From AV80 sp035536995 (GTDB taxonomy: Bacteria; Verrucomicrobiota; Verrucomicrobiia; Chthoniobacterales; UBA10450): a DNA stretch of 64,000 nt. The notes beneath the pieces were generated by a model. It did no database searches and was not told where the DNA came from. It saw only the letters and a program-made list of their open reading frames with translations. The stretch's first letter is position 1; every line of letters begins with the position of its first letter. The stretch spans positions 1 to 64,000 of the forward strand of contig DATLNB010000043.1 in the NCBI GenBank assembly GCA_035536995.1. Reading direction: 5' to 3'. Shown in pieces: positions 1 to 9,174 of this stretch. The translations under genes and the position numbers were made by a program.

Positions 1-466
1 AATCAAAAAGTCGCTCCGCCGGCCATGAATCCAGCGCTTTCGCTGAGACCGTCAACCGCGAAGGCGCTTCCGCCATCCAGTCATCCCAGGAAACGAATTG
101 CATGTCACCGCCCCGTTTTCGCGCATGCTGCTTGGCTGCCGCGTCGTTCAAAAAGTTCTGGAGCGACTTGAGCAGGAGAGAACGGAACCGGCCGCGATTT
201 GGGTCCGCGTGCCTGAGCCAGTTACCTTCAAGCATCATCACGAAAAAATCCTGGGTAAGATCCTGGGCGTCTTCCGGGGAATGCCGCCGGCAAACGAACG
301 AAAAGATGGGCCGCCAATAAAGCCGGCAGAGTTCCGACAGCGCCTGCTTCGCCTTTTGATCGTCCCCGTCGACGTCCGCGGAAGTAAGAATGAGGCTCCA
401 TCGCGTCGTGGCAAAGTTGCGAGGGGCTGCGCCACCGCCGCCGTCCGTGGCTACGCTGGAGTTCAC
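1..466 (-). CDS. RNA polymerase sigma-70 family factor, partial (C-terminus beyond window)
   Basis: The minus strand is open for about 155 codons from a GTG at 466 to the window edge. An in-frame TGA lies upstream of the GTG. The translation shows a sigma region 2-like stretch: ATTRWSLIL near residue 15, LCRLYWRPIFSFVCRR, then SPEDAQDLTQDFF and a basic segment with NRGRFRSLLLKSLQNFL. This matches the large ECF-like sigma factors of Verrucomicrobia and Planctomycetes, which often sit near Ser/Thr kinases. Region 4 is not in the window, so the subtype cannot be assigned. The start codon has no clear Shine-Dalgarno and is uncertain. Confidence 0.72.
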   Translation of the reverse strand, partial: MNSSVATDGGGGAAPRNFATTRWSLILTSADVDGDDQKAKQALSELCRLYWRPIFSFVCRRHSPEDAQDLTQDFFVMMLEGNWLRHADPNRGRFRSLLLKSLQNFLNDAAAKQHARKRGGDMQFVSWDDWMAEAPSRLTVSAKALDSWPAERLFD

Positions 467-676
467 GGGGGCAGATGATGATTTTCCGTTTCATGTAAGA
501 CAAGCCTTAAAGCGACTGGCCTGGCCGAACCCGTTAGGCCGAGTTTGGCCTCGATGTTTCTACGGGAGGGGGCGGTCGAAGTTTTCGGCGGCCGCGAATA
601 TTTCGGGAATCCAGACGCGCCGTTTTCGAACGCTTTCCGACTCGCCCAGTCCCAGTGTTTCTGGCAGGTTCAGGCC

Positions 677-1039
677 ATGGGCGACGACCAGGTGCATATC
701 GAGCAACTCGAGGTTCTTGCGCATATCGGGGTGCCCGAGGAGGAACGGGCTGCTCCCCAACGGTTGACCTTTAACCTGACATTTTGGCCGATTCGTCAGG
801 CGGCGGAAATGGACGACGACATCGGTAAAGCGGTGAATTACGCAACCGTTTGCTCCGAAACGCGAAAGTTCGTGGAAAGCCGGGGGGACAAGCTCGTCGA
901 AACGGTGGCTGATGCACTTGCGCGGCATCTGCTAGACCGGTTCGAAATCCGAAAAATCACGATAGAACTGCGCAAATACATTTTGCCGGAAACGGATTTC
1001 ATCTCGATCACGGTGACGCGAGAAAAAGGAGACGGGTAG
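677..1039 (+). CDS. folB: Dihydroneopterin aldolase
   Basis: The 120-residue protein starts MGDDQVHIEQLEVLAHIGV, the usual FolB beginning in which a short strand is followed by the GVxxEER loop (GVPEEERAAPQ). It also has the family's conserved middle (AVNYATVCSETRKFVES), the VETVADALARHLL helix and a C-terminal strand ending ISITVTRE. FolB converts dihydroneopterin to 6-hydroxymethyl-dihydropterin in cytosolic folate synthesis. The frame stays open upstream to 545, but the ATG at 677 gives the normal family length, so it is preferred. No other folate gene is adjacent. Confidence 0.88.
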   Translation: MGDDQVHIEQLEVLAHIGVPEEERAAPQRLTFNLTFWPIRQAAEMDDDIGKAVNYATVCSETRKFVESRGDKLVETVADALARHLLDRFEIRKITIELRKYILPETDFISITVTREKGDG

Positions 1040-1134
1040 GGATGGGCGGGCACGGCGTTACCGCCAGCGCTGGAAGAGTCTTTTGTAAATCGCCGCTTCT
1101 TGTTTAAGGCGGCATTCCTCATAACCTTGGCGGC

Positions 1135-1740
1135 GTGGAAGAGAACAGCACGGGAGCCGAGGGCTGGGAGATCGTTTCGAGCACCTCGTGCTTTAAAGAC
1201 AGGAACGTCGAAATCGTCGAAGAACAGGTGCGCAGCCCGGCAAAACGGGAAGCGCGCTCCTGGACCGTGGCCCGAAGGAAGCGGGCTGTGGTCGTCGCGG
1301 CGATCACTGCTGATGGAAAATTGATTTTGATCCGGCAGGAACGGATCCCGGTGCGGGCCGCGCTTTGGGAAGTTCCGGCCGGGCAGGTGGACGACGAATC
1401 GGAAGCCGGTGAAGACGCGATCGCTGCGGTCGCGTTGCGCGAATTACGAGAAGAAACCGGCTACGAACTCGCTGAGGGAGGCGACCTCGTGCCGCTGGGC
1501 GACTACTTTACTTCGCCAGGTTTCACTGACGAGCGCGGATACTTTTTCCTGGCCCGGCCGGTCCGCGAATCCAGCGCAGGCCATTCGCGCGAAGAGGCTG
1601 AATCAATTCTGGATTGCCGCGGGTTCAGTCCGGGAGAATTGCGGGAGATGATCGCCACGAATGAGATTCGGGACGCCAACACCCTGGCACTTTGCGCGCG
1701 GCTGGTAGCTCGGGGCGAGCTCTCGTTGACCGCCCCCTAG
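1135..1740 (+). CDS. Nudix hydrolase, ADP-ribose pyrophosphatase-like
   Basis: The 201-residue protein has a Nudix box near residues 88-112 (AGQVDD...ALRELREETGY), with the REL-REETG core that binds Mg2+. The strand before it, LILIRQERIPVRAALWEVPAG, is typical of the ADP-ribose pyrophosphatase subgroup (E.coli NudF-like). The likely reaction is cleavage of ADP-ribose or a related nucleotide sugar in the cytosol. The start is a GTG with no strong ribosome binding site. tatC starts 6 bp after the stop, so the two genes are probably cotranscribed. Confidence 0.86.
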   Translation: MEENSTGAEGWEIVSSTSCFKDRNVEIVEEQVRSPAKREARSWTVARRKRAVVVAAITADGKLILIRQERIPVRAALWEVPAGQVDDESEAGEDAIAAVALRELREETGYELAEGGDLVPLGDYFTSPGFTDERGYFFLARPVRESSAGHSREEAESILDCRGFSPGELREMIATNEIRDANTLALCARLVARGELSLTAP

Positions 1741-1746
1741 ACGATC

Positions 1747-2541
1747 ATGGGGCTGCGCGACGTTTTTAAATTCCGCGACCTGCCGGAGAGTGAAACCTCG
1801 AAGCCGTTCCTCGAGCACCTCGAGGACCTGCGGTGGACCATCGTGAAAATGGCGATCACGCTCGTCGTCGCGATGATTGTCTGCTTCGCGTTTCGCTCGA
1901 CCCTCGTCCACATCATGCAACGGCCCCTCTCCGAGGTCGATCCTGCGGTCGGCGCCCTGCGCGCCCTCGCAATTACCGATTCGTTTACGATCTCGTTTCG
2001 GCTCGCCTTCTATGCGGGTATCGTCGTTTCGTTCCCGCTTCTCCTTTATTTCCTGGCGGAATTTGTTCTGCCGGCCCTGACTGCGATGGAGAAGCGCTTC
2101 ATCTTCCCGGCCATCGCCGTAAGCTTCGGGCTCTTCCTTACCGGAGTGCTGACCGCGTATTACTGGCTTTTGCCGAAAACGATTTTGTTTTTCTTCCACG
2201 ATACGCAGTCGCTCGGCTGGATACCGGCGTGGACCGTCCAGGAATATTACGCGTTCGTGACCCGTTTTACGATTGCCTTTGGCATCGCCTTCGAGCTGCC
2301 GGTGGCCGTGCTCGCGCTGGTCCGTTTCGGGCTGCTCACTTACGAGTTCATGGCCCGAACCAGACCGTACGCGATCGTCGCGATGTTCATTTTTGCCACC
2401 ATCATCAGCCCAACGCCGGATGTGCTGACGATGATTTCCATGGCCTTGCCGATGTGCCTCCTTTACGAGAGCTGCATCTGGATCACGTGGTTCGTCCGGC
2501 GAAAAGAAGAGCGCGCAGCGATCGATCGGCATCATGGGTGA
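1747..2541 (+). CDS. tatC: Sec-independent protein translocase subunit TatC
   Basis: The 264-residue protein has about six hydrophobic segments. It carries the TatC N-terminal signature FLEHLEDLRWTIVK, which contacts the twin-arginine signal, the conserved FxxxFExPV-type segment (FGIAFELPVAVL) and the late motif IISPTPDVLTM. TatC is the signal-recognition core of the Tat translocase in the inner membrane. tatA/tatB are not adjacent. Its end overlaps the prepilin peptidase gene by 8 bp. A possible Tat client in this window is ActB, which has an SRRGFLK motif. Confidence 0.95.
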   Translation: MGLRDVFKFRDLPESETSKPFLEHLEDLRWTIVKMAITLVVAMIVCFAFRSTLVHIMQRPLSEVDPAVGALRALAITDSFTISFRLAFYAGIVVSFPLLLYFLAEFVLPALTAMEKRFIFPAIAVSFGLFLTGVLTAYYWLLPKTILFFFHDTQSLGWIPAWTVQEYYAFVTRFTIAFGIAFELPVAVLALVRFGLLTYEFMARTRPYAIVAMFIFATIISPTPDVLTMISMALPMCLLYESCIWITWFVRRKEERAAIDRHHG

Positions 2542-3634
2542 TCCGCTGGCCAGCTACGAGTTGCTCTTCGCCGTTTTCGCCTTCTGCCTTGGCGCGGTCG
2601 TCGGGTCCTTTCTGAACGTCTGCATTTATCGTCTGCCCCTGGATCTGTCGGTCAACAAGCCGCGCCGCTCATATTGTCCATCGTGCAAAAAACAACTGAC
2701 CTGGTATCAAAACGTCCCGCTCCTGAGCTGGCTGTTCCTCCGGGGAAAATGCGCAAACTGCGGCGCCCCGATCGCCTTCCGCTATTTCGCGGTCGAACTG
2801 CTGACCGCACTAGTTTTCCTTCTCGTCTGGAAAACTTTTCCCTGGCAGATGGCGGTCGCCTATTGGGTCTTTGTCTCGCTCCTGATCGCCGCCACTTTCA
2901 TCGACTTCGAGCATTTCATTATTCCCGATGAAATCACCATCGGCGGAACAGTCGCGGGCCTGATCGCGTGCCTGGCCGTTCCCGAATTAATGGAGACGAC
3001 CAGCCGTGGCCGGGCTGTTCTCCTCTCCGCGATGGCTGCTGCTCTCGGTTACGCGGTTCTTTGGATTGTCCTGGAAGCGGGCAAGAAGGTTTTTGGAAAG
3101 AAGCGAATCCGGCTCGACGCGCCCTCGGCGTTTACCTGGACCCGAAAAGGCGACGACGCCGATTTCGTGGTCGGTGACGAACAGGGTTTGTGGAGCGATT
3201 ACTTCGCGCGCGAAACGGATCAGCTGATCCTGCGGTGCGACGAAGCAATACTTTCGGAGCGAAATCTCGGGGCGGCCGATCTCCGGTTTCATTACAACCG
3301 GGTCGCTATCGGGAACGAGGAAATTGCGCTGGATACGCTTGATAGGATTACCGGCGTAGTGCGCGAGCTGGAGATTCCCCGGGAAGCGATGGGTCGCGGC
3401 GATCTCAAATTCCTGGCGGCAATCGGTGCCTTTCTCGGTTGGCGGGCGGTTCTCTTTAGCGTCTTCGCCGGATCGCTTCTCGGTTCCTTTATTGGGATTG
3501 CGACCATGGCCATCGGAAAACGGGCCTGGTCGGCGAAGCTGCCTTTTGGTCCGTACCTTGCGCTGGGCGCGGTGATTTGGATGTTTTTCGGCGAGCCCCT
3601 CGTGAGCTGGTACAGGGCGCTGTTGGATCCGTAG
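2534..3634 (+). CDS. pilD: Prepilin peptidase / N-methyltransferase (A24 family)
   Basis: The 366-residue integral membrane aspartyl protease opens with the family signature GAVVGSFLNVCIYRLP. A zinc-type pair of CxxC motifs follows (CPSCKKQ and CANCGAP). The two catalytic aspartates are visible in FIDFEHFIIPDE and in GRGDLKFLAAIGAFLGW. It cleaves leader peptides of type IV pilins or type II secretion pseudopilins and N-methylates the new N-terminus. A region of about 100 residues between the two Asp motifs (about 180-280) is longer than in E.coli GspO. The start overlaps tatC, implying coupled translation. The stop TAG sits in a GTAG context like that of nearby repeat elements. Confidence 0.92.
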   Translation: MGDPLASYELLFAVFAFCLGAVVGSFLNVCIYRLPLDLSVNKPRRSYCPSCKKQLTWYQNVPLLSWLFLRGKCANCGAPIAFRYFAVELLTALVFLLVWKTFPWQMAVAYWVFVSLLIAATFIDFEHFIIPDEITIGGTVAGLIACLAVPELMETTSRGRAVLLSAMAAALGYAVLWIVLEAGKKVFGKKRIRLDAPSAFTWTRKGDDADFVVGDEQGLWSDYFARETDQLILRCDEAILSERNLGAADLRFHYNRVAIGNEEIALDTLDRITGVVRELEIPREAMGRGDLKFLAAIGAFLGWRAVLFSVFAGSLLGSFIGIATMAIGKRAWSAKLPFGPYLALGAVIWMFFGEPLVSWYRALLDP

Positions 3635-3685
3635 TGCAGCTAAAGAGCCGTCGCTACAGGTGCTGCGCGACTCGCGCTCGAATGG

Positions 3686-4348
3686 TTACCCCGCCCATGG
3701 CGATTGATAGTAACGCTCAAGCAGATCCGCCGGATCCCGATAGATTGCGACGGCTCCCGCGTCCCGCAGTGATTGCTCTGGAAATCCTCCGCAAAGAACG
3801 CCGATAACAGGCAGTTCAATCTTCTTCGCCGCGGCGACATCGTAGGGCGTATCGCCGACGGCGACGGCTTCATTTGGCGCCAGCCCCAGCAGGTTAAGGG
3901 CGGCAATGAAGACGTCCGGCCGCGGTTTGGAGTGCGCGACCTGGTCCGAAGTCGTCATGCAATCGACTACGGCCTCAATCGCGAGGAGTTTTTTGTAATG
4001 CGCGACTTCGTCTTCCTTACCCGAGGACGCGAGCGCGATCTTTTTTCCGTCCGCTCGCAGTTTGTCCAACAACTCACGGACTTTTGGGAATGGGCGGACC
4101 TGCGACAGATATTCTTTCTTGAACAGCTTGCCCCGATATTCATCAGCGTCGTCGCCGAAATCGCGCATCTCCTGCTCGGTCAGGAACTCAGGCAGATATT
4201 GATCGCCGCCCTTCCCGATTTGTTCGCGAAGCTTCTCGAGCGGAACCTCTTTTCCGAAATGGCTGAACGTCTCCTGCCACGCCCTGGCATGCAGGTCGTT
4301 TGAATCGACGAGCGTCCCGTCGAGATCGAAAATAACTGCTCGGATCAC
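3686..4348 (-). CDS. HAD-superfamily hydrolase, beta-phosphoglucomutase/phosphatase-like
   Basis: The 220-residue protein begins VIRAVIFDLDGTLVDSN, HAD motif I with the nucleophile Asp. It is followed by a helical cap, motif II in ALASSGK, the motif III Lys in SKPRPDVF and motif IV in AVGDTPYDV. It probably dephosphorylates a small phosphorylated metabolite. The GTG start overlaps the glgX stop as GTGA, so it is translationally coupled to the debranching enzyme. That hints at a sugar phosphate substrate, but the substrate cannot be read from sequence. Confidence 0.85.
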   Translation of the reverse strand: MIRAVIFDLDGTLVDSNDLHARAWQETFSHFGKEVPLEKLREQIGKGGDQYLPEFLTEQEMRDFGDDADEYRGKLFKKEYLSQVRPFPKVRELLDKLRADGKKIALASSGKEDEVAHYKKLLAIEAVVDCMTTSDQVAHSKPRPDVFIAALNLLGLAPNEAVAVGDTPYDVAAAKKIELPVIGVLCGGFPEQSLRDAGAVAIYRDPADLLERYYQSPWAG

Positions 4349-6618
4349 TTCACCTTGGCCGCAGGCTCTTCTTCGGTTTCCGGCAAAGGTGGCGGCTTGG
4401 CTGCGGTCGCGGCCGGCCGCTGGTCGCGCGGCAATTGCACCTGGCGTTTCTTCCACGATTCGTGCCGGGCCTGAGCCTGCCCGCCGGTGGCGAGCTTGAG
4501 CAATTTCATTCCTCGCCCGATCACTTCCACGTCGTCGCCCGAGGCAAACTTCTGCGGCTCGGGCAAAAACCCCTGCGGTTCGGCGGTGTCGAGAATGAGA
4601 ATGTACTCAACGTTTTCCTGACCTGGGAGGACGAAGGGGAGTGGCTCGAAGTGAGCGTTGATCAGGAAGAGGAAGGTCTCGTCCCGGATCGGTTCGCCTT
4701 CGAAACTGAGCACGTCAATCGTGTCGCCGCTCAAGAGCACCTCGATGGCGCGGACGAACGGCGAGCCCCATTCTTCGTCGCTCATCTCGTTTCCGCCCGG
4801 GTTGAACCACATCACGTCGCGGATGTCCGATCCGCGAATTCGGCGGCCCTGAAAGAACTTGGGGCGGCGAAAGACAGGATGATCGCGCCGGAGCTTGATG
4901 AGTTTGCGGGAAAATTCGAGGAGCTCTTCTTGTTCGTCGTCGCGTTCCCAGGAGAGCCAGTTCAGCTCGTTGTCCTGGCAATAGGTGTTGTTGTTTCCCT
5001 TTTGGGTTCGGGCCCATTCGTCACCCGCCAGGAGCATCGGCACGCCCTGTGACAAGAAAAGGGTGGTCAGGAAATTGCGCCGTTGCCGGGCCCGGAGAGC
5101 GTTGATTTCAGGGTCGTCGGTCGGACCTTCGGCGCCGCAGTTCCACGAATTGTTGTTGTTGTCGCCGTCGTTGTTGTTCTCGCCGTTGGCTTCGTTGTGC
5201 TTGTCGTTGTAACTGACGAGATCGTTCAGGGTGAAGCCGTCGTGCGCGGTGATGAAATTGATGCTGGCGTAGGGCCGCCGGCCACTGTGCTGATACAGAT
5301 CGGGGCTGCCCGTCAGCCGATAGGCGATCTCGCCGATCCGCCCTTCATCGCCTTTCCAAAAACGGCGGACCTCGTCGCGATATTTGCCGTTCCACTCCGC
5401 CCATAAGACCGGGAAGTTGCCGACCTGGTACCCGCCTTCGCCGACGTCCCACGGTTCCGCGATTAACTTCACCTGCGACAACACGGGGTCCTGGTGAATG
5501 ATCTCAAAGAAAGCGTGGAGCTTGTTCACGCCCTTGTCATCGCGGGCCAGGGTCGAAGCCAGATCGAACCGGAACCCATCCACGTGCATCTCCACCACCC
5601 AGTAGCGAAGGCTGTCCATGACCAGCTGAAGCGTCCGCGGATGAAGCAGGTTAAAAGTGTTGCCCGTCCCGGTGAAATCCATGTAGTGACGCGCGGCTTC
5701 CGGCGAGAGCCGATAGTAAGCGACGTTATCGACCCCGCGAAAACTCAGGGTCGGTCCGAGATGATTGCCTTCGGCCGTGTGGTTATAAACAACGTCAAGG
5801 AGCACTTCGATCCCGGCGGCGTGGAGATTGCGCACCATCCGCTTGAACTCCAGCACTTGCTCGCCCGCTACTCCCGAGCTGGAATATTTGGCTTCCGGCG
5901 CGAAGAAACCAATGGTGTTGTAGCCCCAATAATTGGTCAGGCCGCGATCGACCAAGATCTTGTCATCGATGTGGTGATGGACCGGCAGGAGCTCCACCGC
6001 GGTGATGCCAAGGTCTTTCAAATATTTAATGGCAGCGGTGCTGCCGAGGCCTGCGTAAGTGCCGCGTAATTCGTCCGGGACATCGGGGCAAAGCCGCGTG
6101 AACCCCTTCACGTGCATCTCGTAGATGATTGAGCTGTGGAGAGGGGTGCCGAGCCGTTTATCGTCGCCCCAATCGAAAGCGTGGTCGATCACCGCCGCCT
6201 TCGGCATTCCCCAGGCGTCATCGCGAAAATCGCGAGTCAGGTCTTCACCTGCGCCACCGACTACATAGCCAAACATTTCGTCGGCCCAGTTGACCTGACC
6301 CGCGATGGCTTTTGCGTACGGATCGATCAGGAGCTTCGAACTGTTGAAGCGCATTCCGCGCTCAGGATCGTAAGGTCCATAAACCCGATACCCGTAAAGC
6401 TGCCCCGGCCGGACATCGGGGAGAAAAACGTGCCAGACCTGGTCGGTCTGCTCGGTCATCGGGATACGAATATTTTCCTGGGGGGCGTCGATGTTATCGA
6501 ACAGACAAAGATCGACCGACGTCGCGTGCTCGGAGAAAATCGCGAAATTGACCCCGTTGCCGAGCCAGGTCGCTCCGAGCGGATATGGATATCCCAGCCA
6601 AATTTTTACGGGCGTCAT
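4345..6618 (-). CDS. glgX: Glycogen debranching enzyme (isoamylase type)
   Basis: The 757-residue GH13 protein has an N-terminal CBM48-like beta domain (GATWLGNGVNFAIFSEHA) and a catalytic barrel. The nucleophile is in VDGFRFDLAS, the acid/base in LIAEPWDVG and the third carboxylate region in FITAHDGFTLNDLVSY. GlgX hydrolyses alpha-1,6 branches of phosphorylase-limited glycogen in the cytosol. The C-terminus carries an extra low-complexity Pro/Ala/Glu/Lys tail of about 35 residues, which is dispensable-looking and lineage-specific. The HAD phosphatase overlaps its stop by 4 bp. Confidence 0.95.
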   Translation of the reverse strand: MTPVKIWLGYPYPLGATWLGNGVNFAIFSEHATSVDLCLFDNIDAPQENIRIPMTEQTDQVWHVFLPDVRPGQLYGYRVYGPYDPERGMRFNSSKLLIDPYAKAIAGQVNWADEMFGYVVGGAGEDLTRDFRDDAWGMPKAAVIDHAFDWGDDKRLGTPLHSSIIYEMHVKGFTRLCPDVPDELRGTYAGLGSTAAIKYLKDLGITAVELLPVHHHIDDKILVDRGLTNYWGYNTIGFFAPEAKYSSSGVAGEQVLEFKRMVRNLHAAGIEVLLDVVYNHTAEGNHLGPTLSFRGVDNVAYYRLSPEAARHYMDFTGTGNTFNLLHPRTLQLVMDSLRYWVVEMHVDGFRFDLASTLARDDKGVNKLHAFFEIIHQDPVLSQVKLIAEPWDVGEGGYQVGNFPVLWAEWNGKYRDEVRRFWKGDEGRIGEIAYRLTGSPDLYQHSGRRPYASINFITAHDGFTLNDLVSYNDKHNEANGENNNDGDNNNNSWNCGAEGPTDDPEINALRARQRRNFLTTLFLSQGVPMLLAGDEWARTQKGNNNTYCQDNELNWLSWERDDEQEELLEFSRKLIKLRRDHPVFRRPKFFQGRRIRGSDIRDVMWFNPGGNEMSDEEWGSPFVRAIEVLLSGDTIDVLSFEGEPIRDETFLFLINAHFEPLPFVLPGQENVEYILILDTAEPQGFLPEPQKFASGDDVEVIGRGMKLLKLATGGQAQARHESWKKRQVQLPRDQRPAATAAKPPPLPETEEEPAAKVK

Positions 6619-6734
6619 AAAATGAGCGTGTTCTATCCGCTACGCTTGTGGGGTTGGCAACGGTCGGAGAATTTTCGAGCGTGAAACGAGTGCCGGGATC
6701 GCTTGAAGCAAACGGCGTTGGTCTCATCTGGGGG

Positions 6735-6818
6735 GCGATGTGCTTCCGCACGTCCGCGTGATCGATGACGGCTGGGCACAGACCCGGAGGACGTGCGGAA
6801 GCACGTCCCTCCGAAGAG
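6735..6818. repeat. Inverted pair of REP-like palindromes between glgX and the amidase gene
   Basis: The right unit is a perfect palindrome (GGACGTGC-GGAA-GCACGTCC, 6789-6808). On the minus strand it is preceded by GGAG, the alternative tetranucleotide of REP elements. The left unit (about 6735-6752) is an imperfect copy in inverse orientation (TGTGC-TTCC-GCACGTCC). The rest of the 232-bp gap (6619-6850) shows no gene. A minus-strand frame stays open across it, ending 14 bp before the glgX ATG. Confidence 0.65.
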
Positions 6819-6850
6819 ACGAGTACGCAGGAAGACGATTACGAATCGGG

Positions 6851-8134
6851 TCAGCGAAACCGCCCAAACCACCCGTAAGGGAAAACGTCGCCGGGGCAAT
6901 CGGTGGCCCAGCGCGGCGGATTTACTTCGCGATGCGGGCGCACCTGCATCCGGCCGCAGCGTTCCTGCAGATACTTGATCAATTCTTCACAGGCTTCGAG
7001 CTGGGCGCGGGTCGGCTGGTCCCGGTTGAAATCGCCCACAAAACAAATCCCGAGGCCCATGTTGTTCATGTAATCGCTGTGAACATGGCCACCCCGGGCC
7101 TGGCGAATCCAGCGGTCGCCGATCTCTATCTGTCCGTTCCGCGTCGAGGTCCCGTTTCCAATCACAAAATGATAAGCGAGGCCGTTTTTCATTCGTCGAA
7201 CCCGGCGATGGTAATAATCGAAAACGCGCGCGCTGCCCTGCCGGGTACCGCTGTTATGGACGATGACAAATTTCCAGCGTGAACGCTGAACCGGCGCGCG
7301 GCGAATCGCCTCGATATTGGCGGCGGTCAGATAACGGTAGTTCGCCGGCTGCCTGGAAAATGGCCACCAGCTGCGTTTCCTCGGCGGAGGTGGGGGTGGC
7401 GGCTCGAAACCTTGCTCCTGTTCCAGCCCGGATTTCTCGATCGTGATGTCCGACGGCAATTGAGTTTGCGGCGGAATTGGGCGTGGGCTGGGCCGTGGGG
7501 CGGGACGGGGGACGGCAGAAGGTTCCGCTGGGGCGCGGAACGGTTCGATGACTGGCTTCGCGGCGGTCGGCGAAGGGCTCGGGCTTTTTGCCGGTTCAGC
7601 TTTCTCGGTCCGTTTTGCTTTCGGACTCGGTTCGTCCGATTCGGTTTTCTTTTTCGGGGAAGGGGACTTTTCGGGGTCTGTTTTCTTTTTCTTGCCCGGG
7701 CTCTTGGAGCCGCCAGGTGATTTGTCTTTTGACTTCGGGCTCGGGGACGCCTCGGCAGAATCGTCCTCTCCCGTTTTTTTACCGGGCGATTTCGGCGTTG
7801 GGGATTCCTCGGCGTTGTCTTCCTCGTCCCCCGACGCGCTCTTCTTCGCTTTCGGCGACTTCGAGGCTTCCGGGGTTTCGCCTGGCTTCGCCTTCGCTTT
7901 CGCTTTCGGCGTGGGGCTCGGTGTCTTTTTCGCCTTCGACTTGCGCGTTGCGGGCTTCGGCTTGGCCGTCGGTTCCGGGGTCTCAGATGGGGTTGGTGAA
8001 ACGACCGCGCGCATTTCTTCGCGCGCCTTTTTCTTTTTCTCGTCGTTGTCGCTCGTCGATTGAGCTTGGAGAATCGTTCCGGCAATCGCGGCGAGGGCAC
8101 ACGCGGCGCCGAGAAAAACGCGAAGTCGGATCAC
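6851..8134 (-). CDS. Secreted N-acetylmuramoyl-L-alanine amidase (amidase_2/PGRP fold) with long low-complexity linker
   Basis: A hydrophobic leader (VFLGAACALAAIAGTILQAQS) is followed by about 200 residues of Ser/Pro/Lys/Glu-rich sequence. The C-terminal amidase-2 domain (last about 170 residues) has zinc-ligand motifs VIVHNSGT, GGHVHSDYMNN and ATDCPGD. The family cleaves the amide between muramic acid and L-Ala in peptidoglycan or muropeptides. The linker (about 7390-8020) looks like a wall-spanning or extracytoplasmic spacer. The start is uncertain: GTG at 8134 gives a compact signal peptide, and TTG at 8170, 20 bp after the upstream gene, is also possible. Confidence 0.82.
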   Translation of the reverse strand: MIRLRVFLGAACALAAIAGTILQAQSTSDNDEKKKKAREEMRAVVSPTPSETPEPTAKPKPATRKSKAKKTPSPTPKAKAKAKPGETPEASKSPKAKKSASGDEEDNAEESPTPKSPGKKTGEDDSAEASPSPKSKDKSPGGSKSPGKKKKTDPEKSPSPKKKTESDEPSPKAKRTEKAEPAKSPSPSPTAAKPVIEPFRAPAEPSAVPRPAPRPSPRPIPPQTQLPSDITIEKSGLEQEQGFEPPPPPPPRKRSWWPFSRQPANYRYLTAANIEAIRRAPVQRSRWKFVIVHNSGTRQGSARVFDYYHRRVRRMKNGLAYHFVIGNGTSTRNGQIEIGDRWIRQARGGHVHSDYMNNMGLGICFVGDFNRDQPTRAQLEACEELIKYLQERCGRMQVRPHREVNPPRWATDCPGDVFPYGWFGRFR

Positions 8135-8189
8135 GGTCGGCGAGCGTAACAGAGCGCGCTGCTTGATCAACTCGCGAAAGCTCTGCGAA

Positions 8190-9071
8190 TCAAGCGGGCT
8201 GTGGGACCGGCTCCGCCGCGCGAGAAGCGCGCTCCCGCTCCCGGCGCAAAATCGCGTTCAATTTTCCGCCGAGCAGGAGAAGAAGACAGGTCAGGTACAT
8301 CCAGGTCATCAAGACGATGATGGATGCAAGGGCCAGGTAGGTCGGGTTATACCGGTCGTATTTTGCGACGTAGAATTGGAACAACTTCGTGACCACGATC
8401 CAGCCGACGGCGAAAAACACTGCGCCCGGAAAGGCCTGCCGAACGGTCAGGTAATTTTCGGGGGTCAGGAGATAAAGGGCGAGCGCCAGCCCGATCAAGG
8501 CCAGCCCGGCGAGCGGAAGGCTCAGAAACGCTACCCATTCCTGGAGCGGAACGGTGAGTTGAAAATTAACTTCAGCGACACCGGCGAGCTGTTCGCCGAA
8601 GACCATGGCGTTGAAGCAAAAGAGCGTGGTGATTCCGAACCAGAAGACCAGGAAGAACGCGATGATGTATTTCGACCACCAATTCCGGTCCTCGACCACG
8701 CCATGCGTGCGGCTCAGAGCGTGCGAAATCGTGGAAATAAAAAGCGTCCCGAGCCAGATGCCGAAAAAGATACCGACATTCGCCAGGGTCCCGCTCGAGC
8801 CGGAGACGACAATATTAGCAACGAGCGAGTCGATGATCTCCTGCACCTTCGGATCGGCCGGCATGAAATTCTTCAGGGCGTTAATCATCTGGTGAAGCTT
8901 CGCGGGGTCGGTCCCGAAAAGACTGAGCAGCTGCCAGAGGAAGAGAAGTCCGGGCGCGAGGGTAAAAAGGAATTGGTACGCCATCTGGGCGGCCAGGCCC
9001 ATTGTCGTATCCATGGCGGTTTCGTAAACCAGACGGCGGAATACACGGCCGGCGAACCTGAGCCAATTCAT
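8190..9071 (-). CDS. YihY/BrkB family inner-membrane protein
   Basis: The 293-residue protein has about six transmembrane segments and the family hallmarks: an AAQMAYQFLFTLAPGLLFL beginning, VNxL-type middle helices (YIIAFFLVFWFG), PGAVFFAVGWIVVTKLFQFYV, and RYNPTYLALASIIVLMTWMY near the end. Members were once annotated as RNase BN or virulence factor BrkB, but no enzymatic role is established. The tail is rich in Arg/Glu and cytoplasmic-looking. The downstream amidase gene lies within 56 bp, so the two may form an envelope operon. Confidence 0.88.
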   Translation of the reverse strand: MNWLRFAGRVFRRLVYETAMDTTMGLAAQMAYQFLFTLAPGLLFLWQLLSLFGTDPAKLHQMINALKNFMPADPKVQEIIDSLVANIVVSGSSGTLANVGIFFGIWLGTLFISTISHALSRTHGVVEDRNWWSKYIIAFFLVFWFGITTLFCFNAMVFGEQLAGVAEVNFQLTVPLQEWVAFLSLPLAGLALIGLALALYLLTPENYLTVRQAFPGAVFFAVGWIVVTKLFQFYVAKYDRYNPTYLALASIIVLMTWMYLTCLLLLLGGKLNAILRRERERASRAAEPVPQPA

Positions 9072-9174
9072 CTTCGGCGAACTTTACTTTGCCGGAGCCA
9101 AATATCCATTAAACTCTCCCCCCAAAACTGCCCGCCTTGCCGCGGTTACGGCCGGGCAGGCGGCCTAACGAGTT

